DNA of 64,000 bases from Nocardiopsis sp. FR4 (GCF_009830945.1 NZ_VWVV01000020.1:59365-123364); one strand, 5' to 3'. Shown: positions 25,361 through 36,682, counted from the stretch's first letter. Made by a program: numbers and translations. The notes: generated from the sequence alone by a model not told the origin.

Positions 25361-26740
25361 GTGAGTATCTCGGAGAGGCCGATGAGGACCGCGGGGCCGC
25401 CACCTCACGGAAGTCAGGCGCGTTGGCCGTTCCTGCACCAACCGCGCGGCCTGATCGTCTACATGGGGCTGCTCCTGTCCGTCACCCTGTTCCTGTGCGG
25501 GGTGGCCGTCGCTCTGTACACCCCCACGTGGCCGGATGCGGTCACGTTCGCGGCCCTGGTGGTCTGCGCGGCCTTCGGGGTGGAGGCCATCCGGAGGCTG
25601 GGCCTGCCCGCGGGCGTCTCGCGCGACCTGCTGGGCGCGTGGTGGTTTCCCGCCATACTCCTCCTCCCTCCCCTGTACGCCCTGCTCCTGCCGATCCCCG
25701 TCTTCGTGATGATGCAGCTGCGCTCCCGCCGTGCGCTGGTGCACCGCAGGGTGTTCAACGCGACCGCCGTCGCCCTGTCCGGCTTCCTGGCCTCGCTGAC
25801 CTGGCACGGCGTCCAGGGCGGCGGCCTGATGGCCGGGCTGAGCGGGGCCTCGGACGCACACGAGACGCTGGGCAGCGTCACCGGGGTGCTCATGGCGCTG
25901 CTGTGCTGCACCGGGTACACGGTCCTCAACACGTTCATCGTCGTGCTGGCCGCGCGGATGAGCGGCGGCCCCGGCCAGCGCCTCCGGCCCATGTGGGACC
26001 GTGAGGCCCTCACCGTGGACGCCGTCGAGTTATGCGTCGGCGTCACCGTCGCGATCCTGGCCCACCTCTCCCTCCTCCTGCTGGTCATCGCGGTTCCCCC
26101 CGTGCTGCTGCTGCAGCGCAGTCTGCTGTACAACCAACTGCAGACGGCCGCCCGGACCGACCCCAAGACGGGCCTGCTCAACGCCCCGACCTGGGAGCAG
26201 GAGGCGTCGGTGGAGATCGCCAGGGCCCGCTCCTCGCGGGGCCGGGCGGCGGTGCTGATCATCGACATCGACCACTTCAAGCGGGTCAACGACAACCACG
26301 GGCACCTGTTCGGCGACCAGGTGCTGCTCGGCGTGGCCACCACCATCTCCCAGCAGCTGCGCCAGTCCGACCTGCTCGGCCGGTTCGGCGGCGAGGAGTT
26401 CGTGGTGCTGCTTCCCGGTTCGGACACCGCCGAGGCCTGGCGGGCCGCCGAGCGCCTGCGCTCCCAGGTCGGCTGCATGGAGATCGCGGTCGACGACGTG
26501 CCGGTGTCCATCACCATCTCCGTCGGCGTGGCCGTCATCGGTGACCACGGCAACGACCTGGTGGAACTGCTCACCGCGGCCGACCTCGCGCTCTACCGGG
26601 CCAAGGAGACCGGTCGCAACCGCGTGTGCCTGCCCGCCGGCCGCCCGGGGGTGGGCGGCAAGATCCCCGGCCCCAGGGGCGGTGAGATCCCCGGCCACAG
26701 CGGGCACATCGACCCCACCGACCACACGGAGCTTCCCTGA
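25361..26740 (+). CDS. Membrane diguanylate cyclase (GGDEF)
   Basis: A 459-residue enzyme making cyclic di-GMP from two GTP. The first 250 residues hold about six to eight membrane helices. The GGDEF domain covers about 265-430, with IDIDHFKRVNDNHGH and the active loop GGEEF at residues 343-347. Arg334 and Asp337 form the RxxD product-inhibition site five residues before it, so feedback control is expected. No EAL domain is present. The tail from 432 is Gly/Pro-rich. The GTG start has GGGAGGGAGGG upstream with seven-base spacing. In related actinomycetes c-di-GMP controls development through BldD. The leader may be structured (25176-25243). Confidence 0.92.
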   Translation: MSISERPMRTAGPPPHGSQARWPFLHQPRGLIVYMGLLLSVTLFLCGVAVALYTPTWPDAVTFAALVVCAAFGVEAIRRLGLPAGVSRDLLGAWWFPAILLLPPLYALLLPIPVFVMMQLRSRRALVHRRVFNATAVALSGFLASLTWHGVQGGGLMAGLSGASDAHETLGSVTGVLMALLCCTGYTVLNTFIVVLAARMSGGPGQRLRPMWDREALTVDAVELCVGVTVAILAHLSLLLLVIAVPPVLLLQRSLLYNQLQTAARTDPKTGLLNAPTWEQEASVEIARARSSRGRAAVLIIDIDHFKRVNDNHGHLFGDQVLLGVATTISQQLRQSDLLGRFGGEEFVVLLPGSDTAEAWRAAERLRSQVGCMEIAVDDVPVSITISVGVAVIGDHGNDLVELLTAADLALYRAKETGRNRVCLPAGRPGVGGKIPGPRGGEIPGHSGHIDPTDHTELP

Positions 26741-26824
26741 CCGTCGGTTCCGTGATCTGACCGGGTTGTCCACAGCCCCGGACGGGCTCTTGTCCGCGAC
26801 CCCCGCGTCACCGACTGTGAGGGT

Positions 26825-27976
26825 ATGCACTCCGAACAGCCGCACCGCCCCCCGCACTCCTCCGACCCCCACGACCGTCCCCCGGCCGGCCCGCCCCCGC
26901 CGGGAGGGTCCGTCCCCGCACAGCGGGAGCCGGACCGCCCCGCAGCGGCCGCCCTCACCCTCACCAACCCGACCGACGTCATCGCCACCCTGCCCTACCT
27001 GGTGGGTGAGCCCCCCGACCCCGGACTCGTGGTCCTCGCCGTGCGGGGCAGGGGCGTGCGCTCCGCATTCTGCGGCCACCTGGACCGTCTGGAGGAGGCC
27101 GACCGGCCGCTGGACCGCGCCGTCGCCCCCGTCGAGGCCGCCGCGGCCGAGCAGTGCACCTCGGTGATGGTCGTGGCCTACGGGCCGCCCCCGCGGGTCA
27201 CCCCCTACGTCGACCGGATCCTGGCCGCCGCCCGCGAGCGCTCCCTGACGGTCATCGACGCCCTGCGCGTCACCGGCGGCCGGTACTGGTCCTACACCTG
27301 CCGCAGGCCCGACTGCTGCCCGCCCGAGGGAACGGCCGTCAACGTCGACAGCTCTCCCGTCCCGGCCAGCGCGGTCCTGCGCGGGATCGTCCCGGTGGAG
27401 CCCCTGCACGCCACCGCGTCCGAGGCCGAACGGGTCCGGGCCGTCCTCGAACCCGTGGACGGCCCGGACCGGGTGGCCATGGACGACGCGGCCCGCCGGG
27501 TCGAGGCGTACGCCCGGCGACTGCTGGAACAGGGCATGCGGGGCGCCCTCACCGACCGAGGGCTGACCGCCGCCCTGGCCGCGCTGCGGGCCGAGCGGGA
27601 GGGGCGGGGCGGCGCCGATCCCGAGGAGATGGCCTGGCTGGGCGTGTACCTGACCCAGATCCGCGTGCGCGACGAGATGTGGGCGCGCATCACCGCCCGG
27701 TCGGCCCCCCTGCACCAGGAGCTCTGGGGCCGCCTGACCCGCCACCTGCCCCCGCACCAGCGGGCCGCCCCCGCCTCCCTGCTGGCGGTCGCGGCCTGGC
27801 AGCGCGGCGACGAGCGTCTGGCCGCCGCGGCGCTGGACACCGCCCTCACCGCCGATCCGGGCTACTCCATGGCCCTGCTGATGAGCCGGGCGCTGACCTG
27901 GGGCCTGCCGGTGGAGCGCTGGCGTGAGTTCACGCCCCGCTGGCTGGACACCATGAGCGCCCGCCCCGAGGAGTGA
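26825..27976 (+). CDS. DUF4192 domain protein
   Basis: A 383-residue soluble protein. After a Pro-rich head (1-40), the domain begins LTLTNPTDVIATLPYLVGEPP and contains GGRYWSYTCRRPDCCPPEGT, the cysteine-bearing signature of DUF4192. The end (AAWQRGDERLAAAALDTAL, then MALLMSRALTWGLP) resembles a small tetratricopeptide-like helix pair typical of these proteins. The function of the family is not known. It follows the diguanylate cyclase by 84 bases but may have its own promoter, as no clear ribosome site precedes the ATG. A short hairpin follows. Confidence 0.85.
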   Translation: MHSEQPHRPPHSSDPHDRPPAGPPPPGGSVPAQREPDRPAAAALTLTNPTDVIATLPYLVGEPPDPGLVVLAVRGRGVRSAFCGHLDRLEEADRPLDRAVAPVEAAAAEQCTSVMVVAYGPPPRVTPYVDRILAAARERSLTVIDALRVTGGRYWSYTCRRPDCCPPEGTAVNVDSSPVPASAVLRGIVPVEPLHATASEAERVRAVLEPVDGPDRVAMDDAARRVEAYARRLLEQGMRGALTDRGLTAALAALRAEREGRGGADPEEMAWLGVYLTQIRVRDEMWARITARSAPLHQELWGRLTRHLPPHQRAAPASLLAVAAWQRGDERLAAAALDTALTADPGYSMALLMSRALTWGLPVERWREFTPRWLDTMSARPEE

Positions 27977-28000
27977 GGCGCGCGAGACCGGACCGCTGGG

Positions 28001-28020
28001 CCCCTGTCCCCGGACAGGGG
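28001..28020 (+). terminator. Hairpin after the DUF4192 gene
   Basis: CCCCTGTC (28001-28008) pairs with GACAGGGG (28013-28020), 25 bases after the stop. The stem is eight pairs with a 4-base loop and no T tract. Confidence 0.55.
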
Positions 28021-28106
28021 CGGAGCCGCGGAGACACCCGCCCGCCGGTGCGCGGAGGCCCTCGCGATGGCGGGGGCATTGGCCCCGACGCCCTAGGCTT
28101 GGAGAC

Positions 28107-29771
<1,665 letters not shown>

Positions 29772-29775
29772 GCGC

Positions 29776-30345
29776 TCAGCACCGTGCGTGCGCGCGGTCC
29801 GGTGAGAGGACCGTGCGCACGCACGGCCCGCCGGTGCGTGGGCTCTCCGGTGGCCGAACGCGCGAGCGCGGCCGACGCCAGGGGCCCGTGCCACGGGCGT
29901 GGCTCCCAGCGCCCGTCGCGATCACCCGCCTCCGGAAGGGTCCGGCGCCTCCTCGGAAACGGCAGGGGCCGAGGTGGTACTGCTCCTCGCCGCTCTCGGT
30001 GCGTTCACAGCTCCGCATGTGCTGGATCCGCCACCGGTACGGGTGTGCGGCGGACCAGAGGAGATAGGTCTCCACCCCCCGGTACGGTGAGGCGCCGTCG
30101 ATCCACGACAGGTGTTCCCCGCTGTGACCCGCTGGGAGCTCGCAGCGGGCGACCACGTACTTCGACCGGTGCTCGGTGGCGTCGCGTTCGGCCTCCGCAC
30201 GGCCCCCGCCGGTGTCCGGTCGGCAACGGTGCGGGATCGGGGACGGAGGGTGCGCCCGGGTCGCGCACCTCCTGCCGGTCCGGGAGGTGTTCGATGCGTT
30301 GGATCCCATATCCCCGCATTCTTGTGGTGGGGCCGCGTCGACCAT
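29776..30345 (-). CDS. Hypothetical protein with Cys/His motif
   Basis: An open frame of 189 codons whose middle looks protein-like: RCELPAGHSGEHLSW, GVETYLLWSAAHPYRW, then MRSCERTESGEEQYHLGPC. The CxxPxGHxGxH phrase is shared by many small actinobacterial proteins of unknown function and suggests metal binding. The ATG has GGAGC nine bases upstream. The last 50 or so codons are low complexity and run through the ettA terminator, so the true 3' end is doubtful and the gene may be decayed. It ends 5 bases from ettA, facing it. Confidence 0.45.
   Translation of the reverse strand: MVDAAPPQECGDMGSNASNTSRTGRRCATRAHPPSPIPHRCRPDTGGGRAEAERDATEHRSKYVVARCELPAGHSGEHLSWIDGASPYRGVETYLLWSAAHPYRWRIQHMRSCERTESGEEQYHLGPCRFRGGAGPFRRRVIATGAGSHARGTGPWRRPRSRVRPPESPRTGGPCVRTVLSPDRAHARC
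29782..29826 (+). terminator. 19-bp hairpin after ettA
   Basis: GTGCGTGCGCGCGGTCC (29784-29800) pairs with GGACCGTGCGCACGCAC (29808-29824) with one G-T pair, and two further C-G pairs extend the base. Loop of seven. It begins 11 bases after the ettA stop. Confidence 0.8.
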
Positions 30346-30522
30346 CTGTCAGCGCTCCGGGAGACTCGCGCGACCAGAGCAACACGTTTCCCCGCGCGGG
30401 GGAGCGGACACGATTCTGACTCTCGGTTCTCGTTCGTCACTTCTGGTAGTCGCTTGGGGGTTGAGAATACCCTGACGGTCTTTGCGACAGCCGGGGCAAC
30501 GTACCGTCGACGGTCCCGGATC

Positions 30523-31963
30523 TCAGGCCGAGGTGGTCCGCGCTCGCAGTACGAGCGGCATGAGCATCACGGCCGTCAGGGCAGGACGAGGTTCACCACC
30601 AAGGCGAGGGTGAAGGCGGAGGTGTGGATTGCCAGGTCCTCCGCCGTACCCAGGACGGTGAGGAAGACCAGCCCCACCAGCGTCACTCCCCGGGACATGC
30701 CGATCTGGGTGGTGGTCTCCACGACGCCGGAGGCCGCTCCCGCCTCGCGCTCGGGGACGTCCTTCAGGACGGCGCCGAAGAGAGGGCTCACCCCCAGCCC
30801 TTCGCCGAACCCGATGACCGCCAGGGAGGGCACGAGGATCCAGGCGTTCACGTCGGTGCCGAACACGAGCACGCTCCCCAGGAGCGCGGCCGTGCCCAGG
30901 GCGTTGACGGTGTAGCCGAGGGTGAGCACCCTCAGCCCGACGCGCTTCTGCATACGCGGTGCCGTGAGGGATGCGATGACGAAGGCCAGCGCGAGGGGAG
31001 TGAACGTCAGCCCGGCGATCAGGGGCGAGTAACCGAGGCCGTTCTGGAGGTAGAGCGTGAGAACGAAGAACAGCCCGGCGTTGCCCGCGAAGAAGGCCAG
31101 GGCCAGGAGGTTGCCGCTGGCGAACGTGGGCAGCCGCAGCAGGCCGGGCGGAACCAGCGGGTCGCCCCCGGACCGGTTCACACGCCGCTCCCAGAGGACG
31201 AACAGAGCGAACACCGGCACCGAAGCCGCGAGCACACCCCACAGCCACAGAGGCCAGCCGCTGGTGTGGCCTTCGACCAGGGGAACCGTGAGCAGCAGCA
31301 GCGCGGAGCTGAGCAGCACGACACCGCGCAGGTCGAGTTTGGGCCGCTCGGTGCCGCGGGTGGAGGGCAGGAAGACGAGCGCGCCGATCAGGGTCAGGAG
31401 GCCGATGGGCAGGTTGATCAGGAAGATCGGCCGCCAGGACAGACCGAAGAGGTCGGCGCTGATCAGCACTCCGCCCACGAGCTGGCCCGCGATGGAGGCG
31501 ACGCCGATCGTCGCGCCGAAGATCGCGAACGCCTTGGCCTTGGCCTCGCCCGTGAAAGAGGTCTGCATGATCGACAGGACCTGCGGATAGAACATGGCGG
31601 CTCCCGCAGCCTGTAGAACACGGGCCATGATGAGAGTGGAGGGGCCGGGGCCAGGCCGCAGACGAGCGATGCCACGGTGAAGACGACGACTCCGCTCAGG
31701 AACAGCCGTTTGTAACCGAAGATGTCCCCCAGCCTGCCCCCGGTGACGAGGAGGAGGCCGTAGGCGAGTACGTATCCGGCCACCGCCAGTTCAACCTGCG
31801 CGAAACTAGCGTTGAGGTCCGACCGGATCGAGGGCACGGCGACGTTGACGATGAAGGAGTCCGTGATCGAGACGAAGGTTCCCGTCATCACGACCAGGAG
31901 GACCCACCGTTGGCGGCTGGCCTCCCGGGGCGTACGTGCCGGCCCCTCTACGGTCGGTGCCAA
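30523..31963 (-). pseudogene. MFS drug exporter (DHA2/EmrB-like), broken by two frameshifts
   Basis: A 14-helix major facilitator exporter can be read only by changing frame twice. Frame 1 (from a TTG at 31963) gives VAVPSIRSDLNASFAQVE and LVTGGRLGDIFGYKRLF, up to LVCGLAPAP. At about 31640-31650, in a run of C/G, one base is missing, and the protein resumes as STLIMARVLQAAGAAMFYP. It continues to LALVVNLVL, where a second missing base at about 30580-30590 creates an early stop; the natural tail ALTAVMLMPLVLRARTTSA follows in a third frame. Two separate lesions argue for decay over a single sequencing error. The gene lies in an otherwise degraded stretch. Confidence 0.75.
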
Positions 31964-32444
31964 ATCCGAACACCAGGTACCCGGCGACGGCGTCCCCGTC
32001 CACGAGGCGCAGGAGCATCCCGACCGGGAGGGGGTCGTGCGGGGCGTCGTAGACGACCGCCCCGCCGAGCCCCGCGATCACGGCTGGCTCCACCGACCGG
32101 GGCACGGTCGTGCTCAGGCCGACGGGTACGAGGTAGTGCTCAGGGGGTGCCCGTCGCCGCCAACACCGGTGACCGCACCGAGACGGTCGAGCCCCCGGCG
32201 CCCCCACCCGGTCTGCGCTGTCTCGCCTTCGCCCAGCAGCACACGGCCCCGGGCGTGGAGATCCTCGTCGAGGGGCGAGTGAGGGGGCGCGTCAGGCGTT
32301 CAGGAACGGATCCTTCGGCCAGGCGGTCCACTTCGTGGAGGAGCGGGTCCTGGCCGGGCGGACCTGACCCGGACGCGTGCGGACGGGTTCCCGCACCCGT
32401 CCGCACCGCTTGTGGGATCGGGCGGTTCGCATACCCTGGGGGCG
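31964..32444. other. Region with weak coding remnants, no intact gene
   Basis: About 480 bases with no complete gene. On the minus strand about 31950-32165 reads LVPVGLSTTVPRSVEPAVIA then GGAVVYDAPHDPLPV with very high third-position GC, as in real genes, but has no proper start or end. On the plus strand near 32138-32290 the phrase GLRCLAFAQQHTAPGVEIL also looks protein-like. I could not assign either. They are best read as fragments in a decayed block together with the MFS pseudogene. The last 35 bases hold the glbO promoter. Confidence 0.4.
32410..32437 (+). promoter_or_regulatory. Promoter for a leaderless glbO transcript
   Basis: TTGTGG (32410-32415) and TACCCT (32432-32437) are spaced 16 bases apart. 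Transcription would start at or next to the ATG at 32445, which has no ribosome site, so the mRNA is probably leaderless. Confidence 0.5.
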
Positions 32445-32969
32445 ATGACTTCCGCGCGCGATTCCCAGCAGAGCGCGGGCGACGAGCCCGTGCGCATGAC
32501 GTTCTACGAGGCCGTCGGCGGTGAGGAGACCTTCACCCGCCTGGTCCGCCGCTTCTACGAGGGCGTGGCCCGGGACCCCGGTCTGCGGCCGATGTACCCG
32601 GAGGAGGACCTCGGCCCCGCCGAGGAGCGCCTGCGCCTGTTCCTCATCCAGTACTGGGGCGGGCCGCGCACCTACAACGAACAGCGGGGGCACCCCCGGC
32701 TGCGGATGCGGCACGTGCCCTTCCGCATCGGTGCCACCGAGCGGGACCTGTGGCTCAGGCACATGCGCGACGCCGTGGACTCCCTCGACCTGCCCGAGGC
32801 GCTGGAGCGCCCGCTGTGGGAGTACATGGTCATGGCCGCGCACAGCATGGTGAACGTGCCCGAGGAGACCGCGCCCCCGGAGGTGGCCAACCCCACGCGG
32901 GTCTCGGTCGCCTCCTCCCAGGACGGCGATGACGACGACGGCGAGGCCGTCACCATCTCCCTCGGGTAG
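32445..32969 (+). CDS. glbO: Truncated haemoglobin, group II (GlbO type)
   Basis: A 174-residue haem protein that binds oxygen and may detoxify nitric oxide or peroxide. [20 protein letters not shown] is the helix A/B opening of the family. Tyr38 (B10), Tyr51 (CD1), the proximal His90 in HPRLRMRH and Trp103 (G8) in RDLWLRHM are all present, the set that defines group II. The C-terminal 30 residues are an acidic extension. The ATG is preceded by a promoter rather than a ribosome site. Its partner across the convergent junction is a thioesterase, a pairing I recall from other actinomycetes. Confidence 0.93.
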   Translation: MTSARDSQQSAGDEPVRMTFYEAVGGEETFTRLVRRFYEGVARDPGLRPMYPEEDLGPAEERLRLFLIQYWGGPRTYNEQRGHPRLRMRHVPFRIGATERDLWLRHMRDAVDSLDLPEALERPLWEYMVMAAHSMVNVPEETAPPEVANPTRVSVASSQDGDDDDGEAVTISLG

Positions 32970-33044
32970 GACCGCAGAGGCACGGTGCGGAGACACCGGA
33001 GGTCCCGCCTCCCGGCCGCCCGAGCCGCGCCGGGGGACACCACC

Positions 33045-33488
33045 TCAGGAGTACTGGGCGAGGAAGGCGCGCTCGGTGGCGTTGAGCCGCCGGGCGCTCT
33101 GCGTCGGCACGTCGAAGCCGACCAGCACCGTCCTGGCCCGCAGGTAGACCTTGGTGTCGTCCAGGATCTCGTAGGACAGGGTGAAGCTGGCGTTGCGCAC
33201 GCCGCTCACCCACAGCTCCACGCGCACCGGCTCGGACCGGGGCAGCAGCGGCGCCACGTAGTCGGCCTCCTGGCGGGCCACCACCAGGGCCCCGAACACC
33301 TCCTCGCTCTTGTCCACGAGTCCCTCGTAGCGCAGGAACGAGATCCGCGCGTCCTCCAGGTAGGTCAGCATCCGCACGTTGTTCACGTGGTGCTGCGGGT
33401 CGAGGTCGGCGTAGCGGACCTGGGCCAGGTGCACGTGCCGCCGGGGCGCCGACTCGGTACCGACGGGTCCGGCCTCGGTCTGTGTCAC
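33045..33488 (-). CDS. Hotdog-fold acyl-CoA thioesterase (4HBT)
   Basis: A 147-residue single-hotdog protein. The motif YADLDPQHHVNNVRMLTYLE from about residue 26 is the 4HBT active-site strand and helix, with the catalytic Asp in the first part. The following strands (VVARQEADYVAPL, then VRVELWVSGVRNASFTL) complete the fold. It should hydrolyse acyl-CoA esters, though chain length cannot be read. GTG start with GAGAGGA upstream. It faces glbO and lies downstream of, and in the same direction as, the oligopeptidase gene's opposite end. Confidence 0.88.
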   Translation of the reverse strand: MTQTEAGPVGTESAPRRHVHLAQVRYADLDPQHHVNNVRMLTYLEDARISFLRYEGLVDKSEEVFGALVVARQEADYVAPLLPRSEPVRVELWVSGVRNASFTLSYEILDDTKVYLRARTVLVGFDVPTQSARRLNATERAFLAQYS

Positions 33489-33623
33489 GTCCTTGGTCCT
33501 CTCGTGCTGTTCTCCTGGGTGGAATATCCCGATTGTCTCAATTGCTCCCGGGCAAACGGGCTGTCGGCTCCTGTGTCGTTGCTCTCCTGGCGCCCGCGGA
33601 GGCCACGGGCGCCGGGAGGTGCC

Positions 33624-35711
33624 TCAGCCGACGTCGAGCCCCAGGTGGAACGCGAGGAAGGCCAGCTGCTCGGCGTTGAGCGCCACGCTGCGGCTCACCG
33701 AGCGCGAGCTGTGCCCCACCTCCGACTCCCGGCGCAGCAGCACCGGCCGCTCGTCGGGGTCCGCCGACGTGGCGTGCTGCATCTGCGCGCACAGCTTGCG
33801 CGCGTGCAGCGGGTCCACGCGGGTGTCGTTGTCGAACACGGTGAACAGGGTCGCCGGATAGCGGGTGCCCTCGCACACGTTGTGGTAAGGCGAGTAGCCC
33901 AGCAGCCAGCCCAGCTGCTCGGGGTCCTCGGCCGTGCCGTACTCGACGTTCCACAGCTGGCCCAGCCCGAACCGCTCGTAGCGGACCATGTCCAGCAGCG
34001 GGGCCGAGCACACGGCGGCGGCGAACAGGTCCGGCCGCTGGGTGACCATGGCCCCCACCAGCAGGCCGCCGTTGCTGCCGCCCATGACGGAGAGGTGCTC
34101 GGGGTCGGTCACGCCGGTGGCGACCAGGTGCTCGGCCGCCGCTGCGCAGTCGTCGAAGACGTTCTGCTTGTCGGCGAACATCCCCGCCCGGTGCCACTCC
34201 TCTCCTTCTTCCAGGCCGCCGCGCAGGTTGGCCACGGCGTACACGCCGCCCGCGCGCACCCAGGCCAGCGCGACCGCGGAGTAGGCGGGGGTGAGGGAGA
34301 TGCGGAAACCGCCGTACCCGTACAGGATGGTCGGCCGCGGCCCCTCGGCGGGGGCGTCGGGCGCGACCACCAGCATCCGTACGGCCGTGCCGTCCCGGGA
34401 GGTGTAGGTGACCTGTTCCACCCGTACATCGGGCAGGTCGATCTCGCCGGGGGCGTCGGCCCACAGGGAAACCTCCCCGGTGAGCGCGTCGTAGCGGTAC
34501 ACCGAGGAGGGGTGGGTGTTGTCGGTGTAGCCGAACCACGCCTCGTGCCCGCCCTCGGGGCGCTCGACGAGCCCGCCGACGGTGCCCAGCCCCGGCATGT
34601 CCAGGCCGCCGAGGCGCTCCCCGGTGGTCAGGTCGTGCCGGGTGATCTCGCTGATCGCGTGGCGACTGTGGGCGACCAGCAGTTCGGGCCGCTCCATCCC
34701 GTCCAGGACCGCGTACCCCTCCAGGACCGCCTCGGGGTCCTCCGGAACCAGGGTGGTCCAGTTCCCGTAGGCGGGCGCCGCGGGGTCGGCCACGCACAGC
34801 CGCCCGCGCGGGGCGTCCCGGTCCGTGAACAGGTACAGCCGTCCGTCCCGCCCCACGTGCGGGTACAAGGAGGCGTCCACGCCCTCCTGGAACGGGACCA
34901 GGCGCGGACGGTCCGGGTCGCCCTCGGACAGGTCGGCGATCCAGGCGTCGGTGGCGGCCGAGGTGCCCCGGTTGGCGAGCAGGACCAGCCAGCGCCCGTC
35001 ACGGCTCATGACGGGGGTGAAGTACTCGGTCTTGTCGCGGCCCTCGCCGAAGACCAGGGTGTCCTGGTCGGTGGGGGTGCCCAGGCGGTGCAGGTAGACC
35101 CGGCGGTGGTAGTTCTCCTCGCCCTCGGGGACCTGCTCGGGCGGCAGGCGCCGCACGTAGTAGAAGGCCGAGGAGTCGGGCAGCCATGCGATCGGGGTGT
35201 AGCGTGCGCGGTCGATCGGACCGTCCACCAGCGCTCCGCCGTCCACGTCCAGGACGCGCAGCACGGACTCCTCGTCACCGCCCTCGGAGAGCTGGTAGGC
35301 GAGCAGACGGCCGGAGTGGTCGGGCCGCCAGGAGTCCAGGGTGGTCAGGCCCCGGGAGTCGAGCGCTCCGGGGTCCACCAGGACGCGCTCGGGGCCGTCG
35401 CCGTCCTGGACGTAGAGCACGCCGTGCTCCTGTTCGGCGGTCCGGCGGACGAAGAAGCGGCGGTCACCCCGCCACACGGGCGCCCCGACGCTTCCGGCAC
35501 CCAACAGGGCGCGCACCTGCCCGGCGAACCAGTCCCGTGCGGTGAAGCGCGAGGAGACCTCGGAGTACAGGGCGTCCTGCGCGGTCGCCCACTCCTTGGT
35601 CTGCGCTGATTCCTCGTCCTCCAACCACCGGTAGGGGTCGGCGACCGTGTGGCCGTGCAGGTTCTCGATGATGTCCAGCCGTGCGGCCTGGGGGTAGCGG
35701 AGTTCACGCAT
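33624..35711 (-). CDS. Prolyl oligopeptidase family serine peptidase (S9A)
   Basis: A 695-residue cytoplasmic peptidase. The N-terminal part (PYRWLEDEESAQTKEW) leads to a seven-bladed propeller (about 70-410), then the alpha/beta-hydrolase domain with LYGYGGFRISLTPAYS. Catalytic residues are Ser546 in MGGSNGGLL, Asp629 in DNDTRVDPLHARK and His667 in EVGHSSRS. No signal peptide is present from the chosen ATG, which follows a TAGAGT box by 13 bases; longer frames upstream have no family likeness. It probably cleaves proline-containing peptides, but some members prefer basic or other residues. Confidence 0.92.
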   Translation of the reverse strand: MRELRYPQAARLDIIENLHGHTVADPYRWLEDEESAQTKEWATAQDALYSEVSSRFTARDWFAGQVRALLGAGSVGAPVWRGDRRFFVRRTAEQEHGVLYVQDGDGPERVLVDPGALDSRGLTTLDSWRPDHSGRLLAYQLSEGGDEESVLRVLDVDGGALVDGPIDRARYTPIAWLPDSSAFYYVRRLPPEQVPEGEENYHRRVYLHRLGTPTDQDTLVFGEGRDKTEYFTPVMSRDGRWLVLLANRGTSAATDAWIADLSEGDPDRPRLVPFQEGVDASLYPHVGRDGRLYLFTDRDAPRGRLCVADPAAPAYGNWTTLVPEDPEAVLEGYAVLDGMERPELLVAHSRHAISEITRHDLTTGERLGGLDMPGLGTVGGLVERPEGGHEAWFGYTDNTHPSSVYRYDALTGEVSLWADAPGEIDLPDVRVEQVTYTSRDGTAVRMLVVAPDAPAEGPRPTILYGYGGFRISLTPAYSAVALAWVRAGGVYAVANLRGGLEEGEEWHRAGMFADKQNVFDDCAAAAEHLVATGVTDPEHLSVMGGSNGGLLVGAMVTQRPDLFAAAVCSAPLLDMVRYERFGLGQLWNVEYGTAEDPEQLGWLLGYSPYHNVCEGTRYPATLFTVFDNDTRVDPLHARKLCAQMQHATSADPDERPVLLRRESEVGHSSRSVSRSVALNAEQLAFLAFHLGLDVG

Positions 35712-36036
35712 ACTTCGCACTCTATCCACGAGCGCCCACCCCGGCGTGTCCGGCGCGGCGCCAGGGTGTAAGGGGCGGCGGTCGGCGCACAATGGGCACA
35801 GGGAAACGGGATGACAGGCGGTTTCCGGGCGGCCAGGCGGAAATTGGGGTGGCGCCAGGGCGGTCCGACCACGCAAACTGAATGCGGGACGCAACTCGGC
35901 GGGACCACCGGGAGGTCCGTGTGGCAAGGCGTACGGAACCACCGATCCTCGGATCGGTGCACAGGGAGGTCTCCTGGCTGGCCGATCGGCTGGCCGGGGA
36001 AGAGACACGGCCGCGCACGGCGGCCGGGGCGGCGCT
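35712..36036. other. Divergent promoter region between oligopeptidase and HNH genes
   Basis: About 325 bases without a supported gene. It contains an 8-bp hairpin, ACCGATCC with GGATCGGT (35941-35958, 2-base loop), and a CACAAT box near 35789 that could start a long leader for the HNH gene. Nothing else stands out. Confidence 0.4.
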
Positions 36037-36588
36037 ATGAGCGCCCGGGGCAGCCGGGAGGGTGGCACAGGGACCGCCCGCCGCCACGTGCTGCTGCTCA
36101 ACGCCAGCTTCGAACCACTGACGACACTGCCGCTGCGCAGGGCGATCCTGCTCGTGCTGCGGGAGAAGGCGGAGGTCGTCCACCAGGACGACGCGGGGGC
36201 GATCCTGCACTCGGCGACGCGTTCCTACGACGTGCCGTCGGTGATCCGGCTCCGGCGCTACATCAGTGTCCCCTACAGCCGCAGAGTGCCGCTCACCCGG
36301 GTGGCGCTCATGCGCCGTGACAGACACACCTGCGGGTACTGCGGGAAGAAGGCCGAGACCATCGACCACGTCATCCCGCGCAGCCGCGGCGGCGCGCACG
36401 TGTGGGAGAACGTCGTGGCCGCGTGCAAGCCGTGCAACCACCGCAAGGCCGACAAGTTCCTGGACGAACTCGGCTGGGAGCTGCGCGTGACTCCCAAGGT
36501 TCCCAAGGGACCGCACTGGCGCCTGATCAACGGCGACCTCCACGGCGACCCCCAGTGGGAGCCGTACATGGCCCACCTGGCGGCCTGA
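36037..36588 (+). CDS. HNH endonuclease family protein
   Basis: A 183-residue protein. After HVLLLNASFEPLTTLPLRRA, common to this actinobacterial group, comes the HNH domain at about 95-140: Cys99-x2-Cys102, DHVIPRSRGG with Asp110-His111, N125, then CKPCNH with Cys130, Cys133 and His135. All metal and zinc ligands are present. The group is conserved in actinomycetes as a chromosomal single gene and is not tied to phage or restriction genes here, so a housekeeping nuclease role is likely. The start is uncertain: ATG 36037 has a weak ribosome site, and GTG 36088 (before LLLNASFEP) is possible. Confidence 0.85.
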   Translation: MSARGSREGGTGTARRHVLLLNASFEPLTTLPLRRAILLVLREKAEVVHQDDAGAILHSATRSYDVPSVIRLRRYISVPYSRRVPLTRVALMRRDRHTCGYCGKKAETIDHVIPRSRGGAHVWENVVAACKPCNHRKADKFLDELGWELRVTPKVPKGPHWRLINGDLHGDPQWEPYMAHLAA

Positions 36589-36682
36589 CCCGGCGGGACC
36601 GGCGACCCTGCGTCCCATCCGGTCCCCGCGGCGGCTCCCCGCCCTCCGGCCACCGGCCGGGGGGCGGTCGTATTCTGGTCTC

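Noticed and set aside
29922..30440. Alternative minus-strand frame overlapping the Cys/His hypothetical gene
   Set aside because: The product is Ser/Arg/Pro-rich without motifs, and the overlapping frame has the CxxPxGH phrase.
36037..36588. Restriction or phage origin for the HNH protein
   Set aside because: Codon use matches the neighbours and no methylase or phage gene is nearby; it looks like a conserved chromosomal gene.
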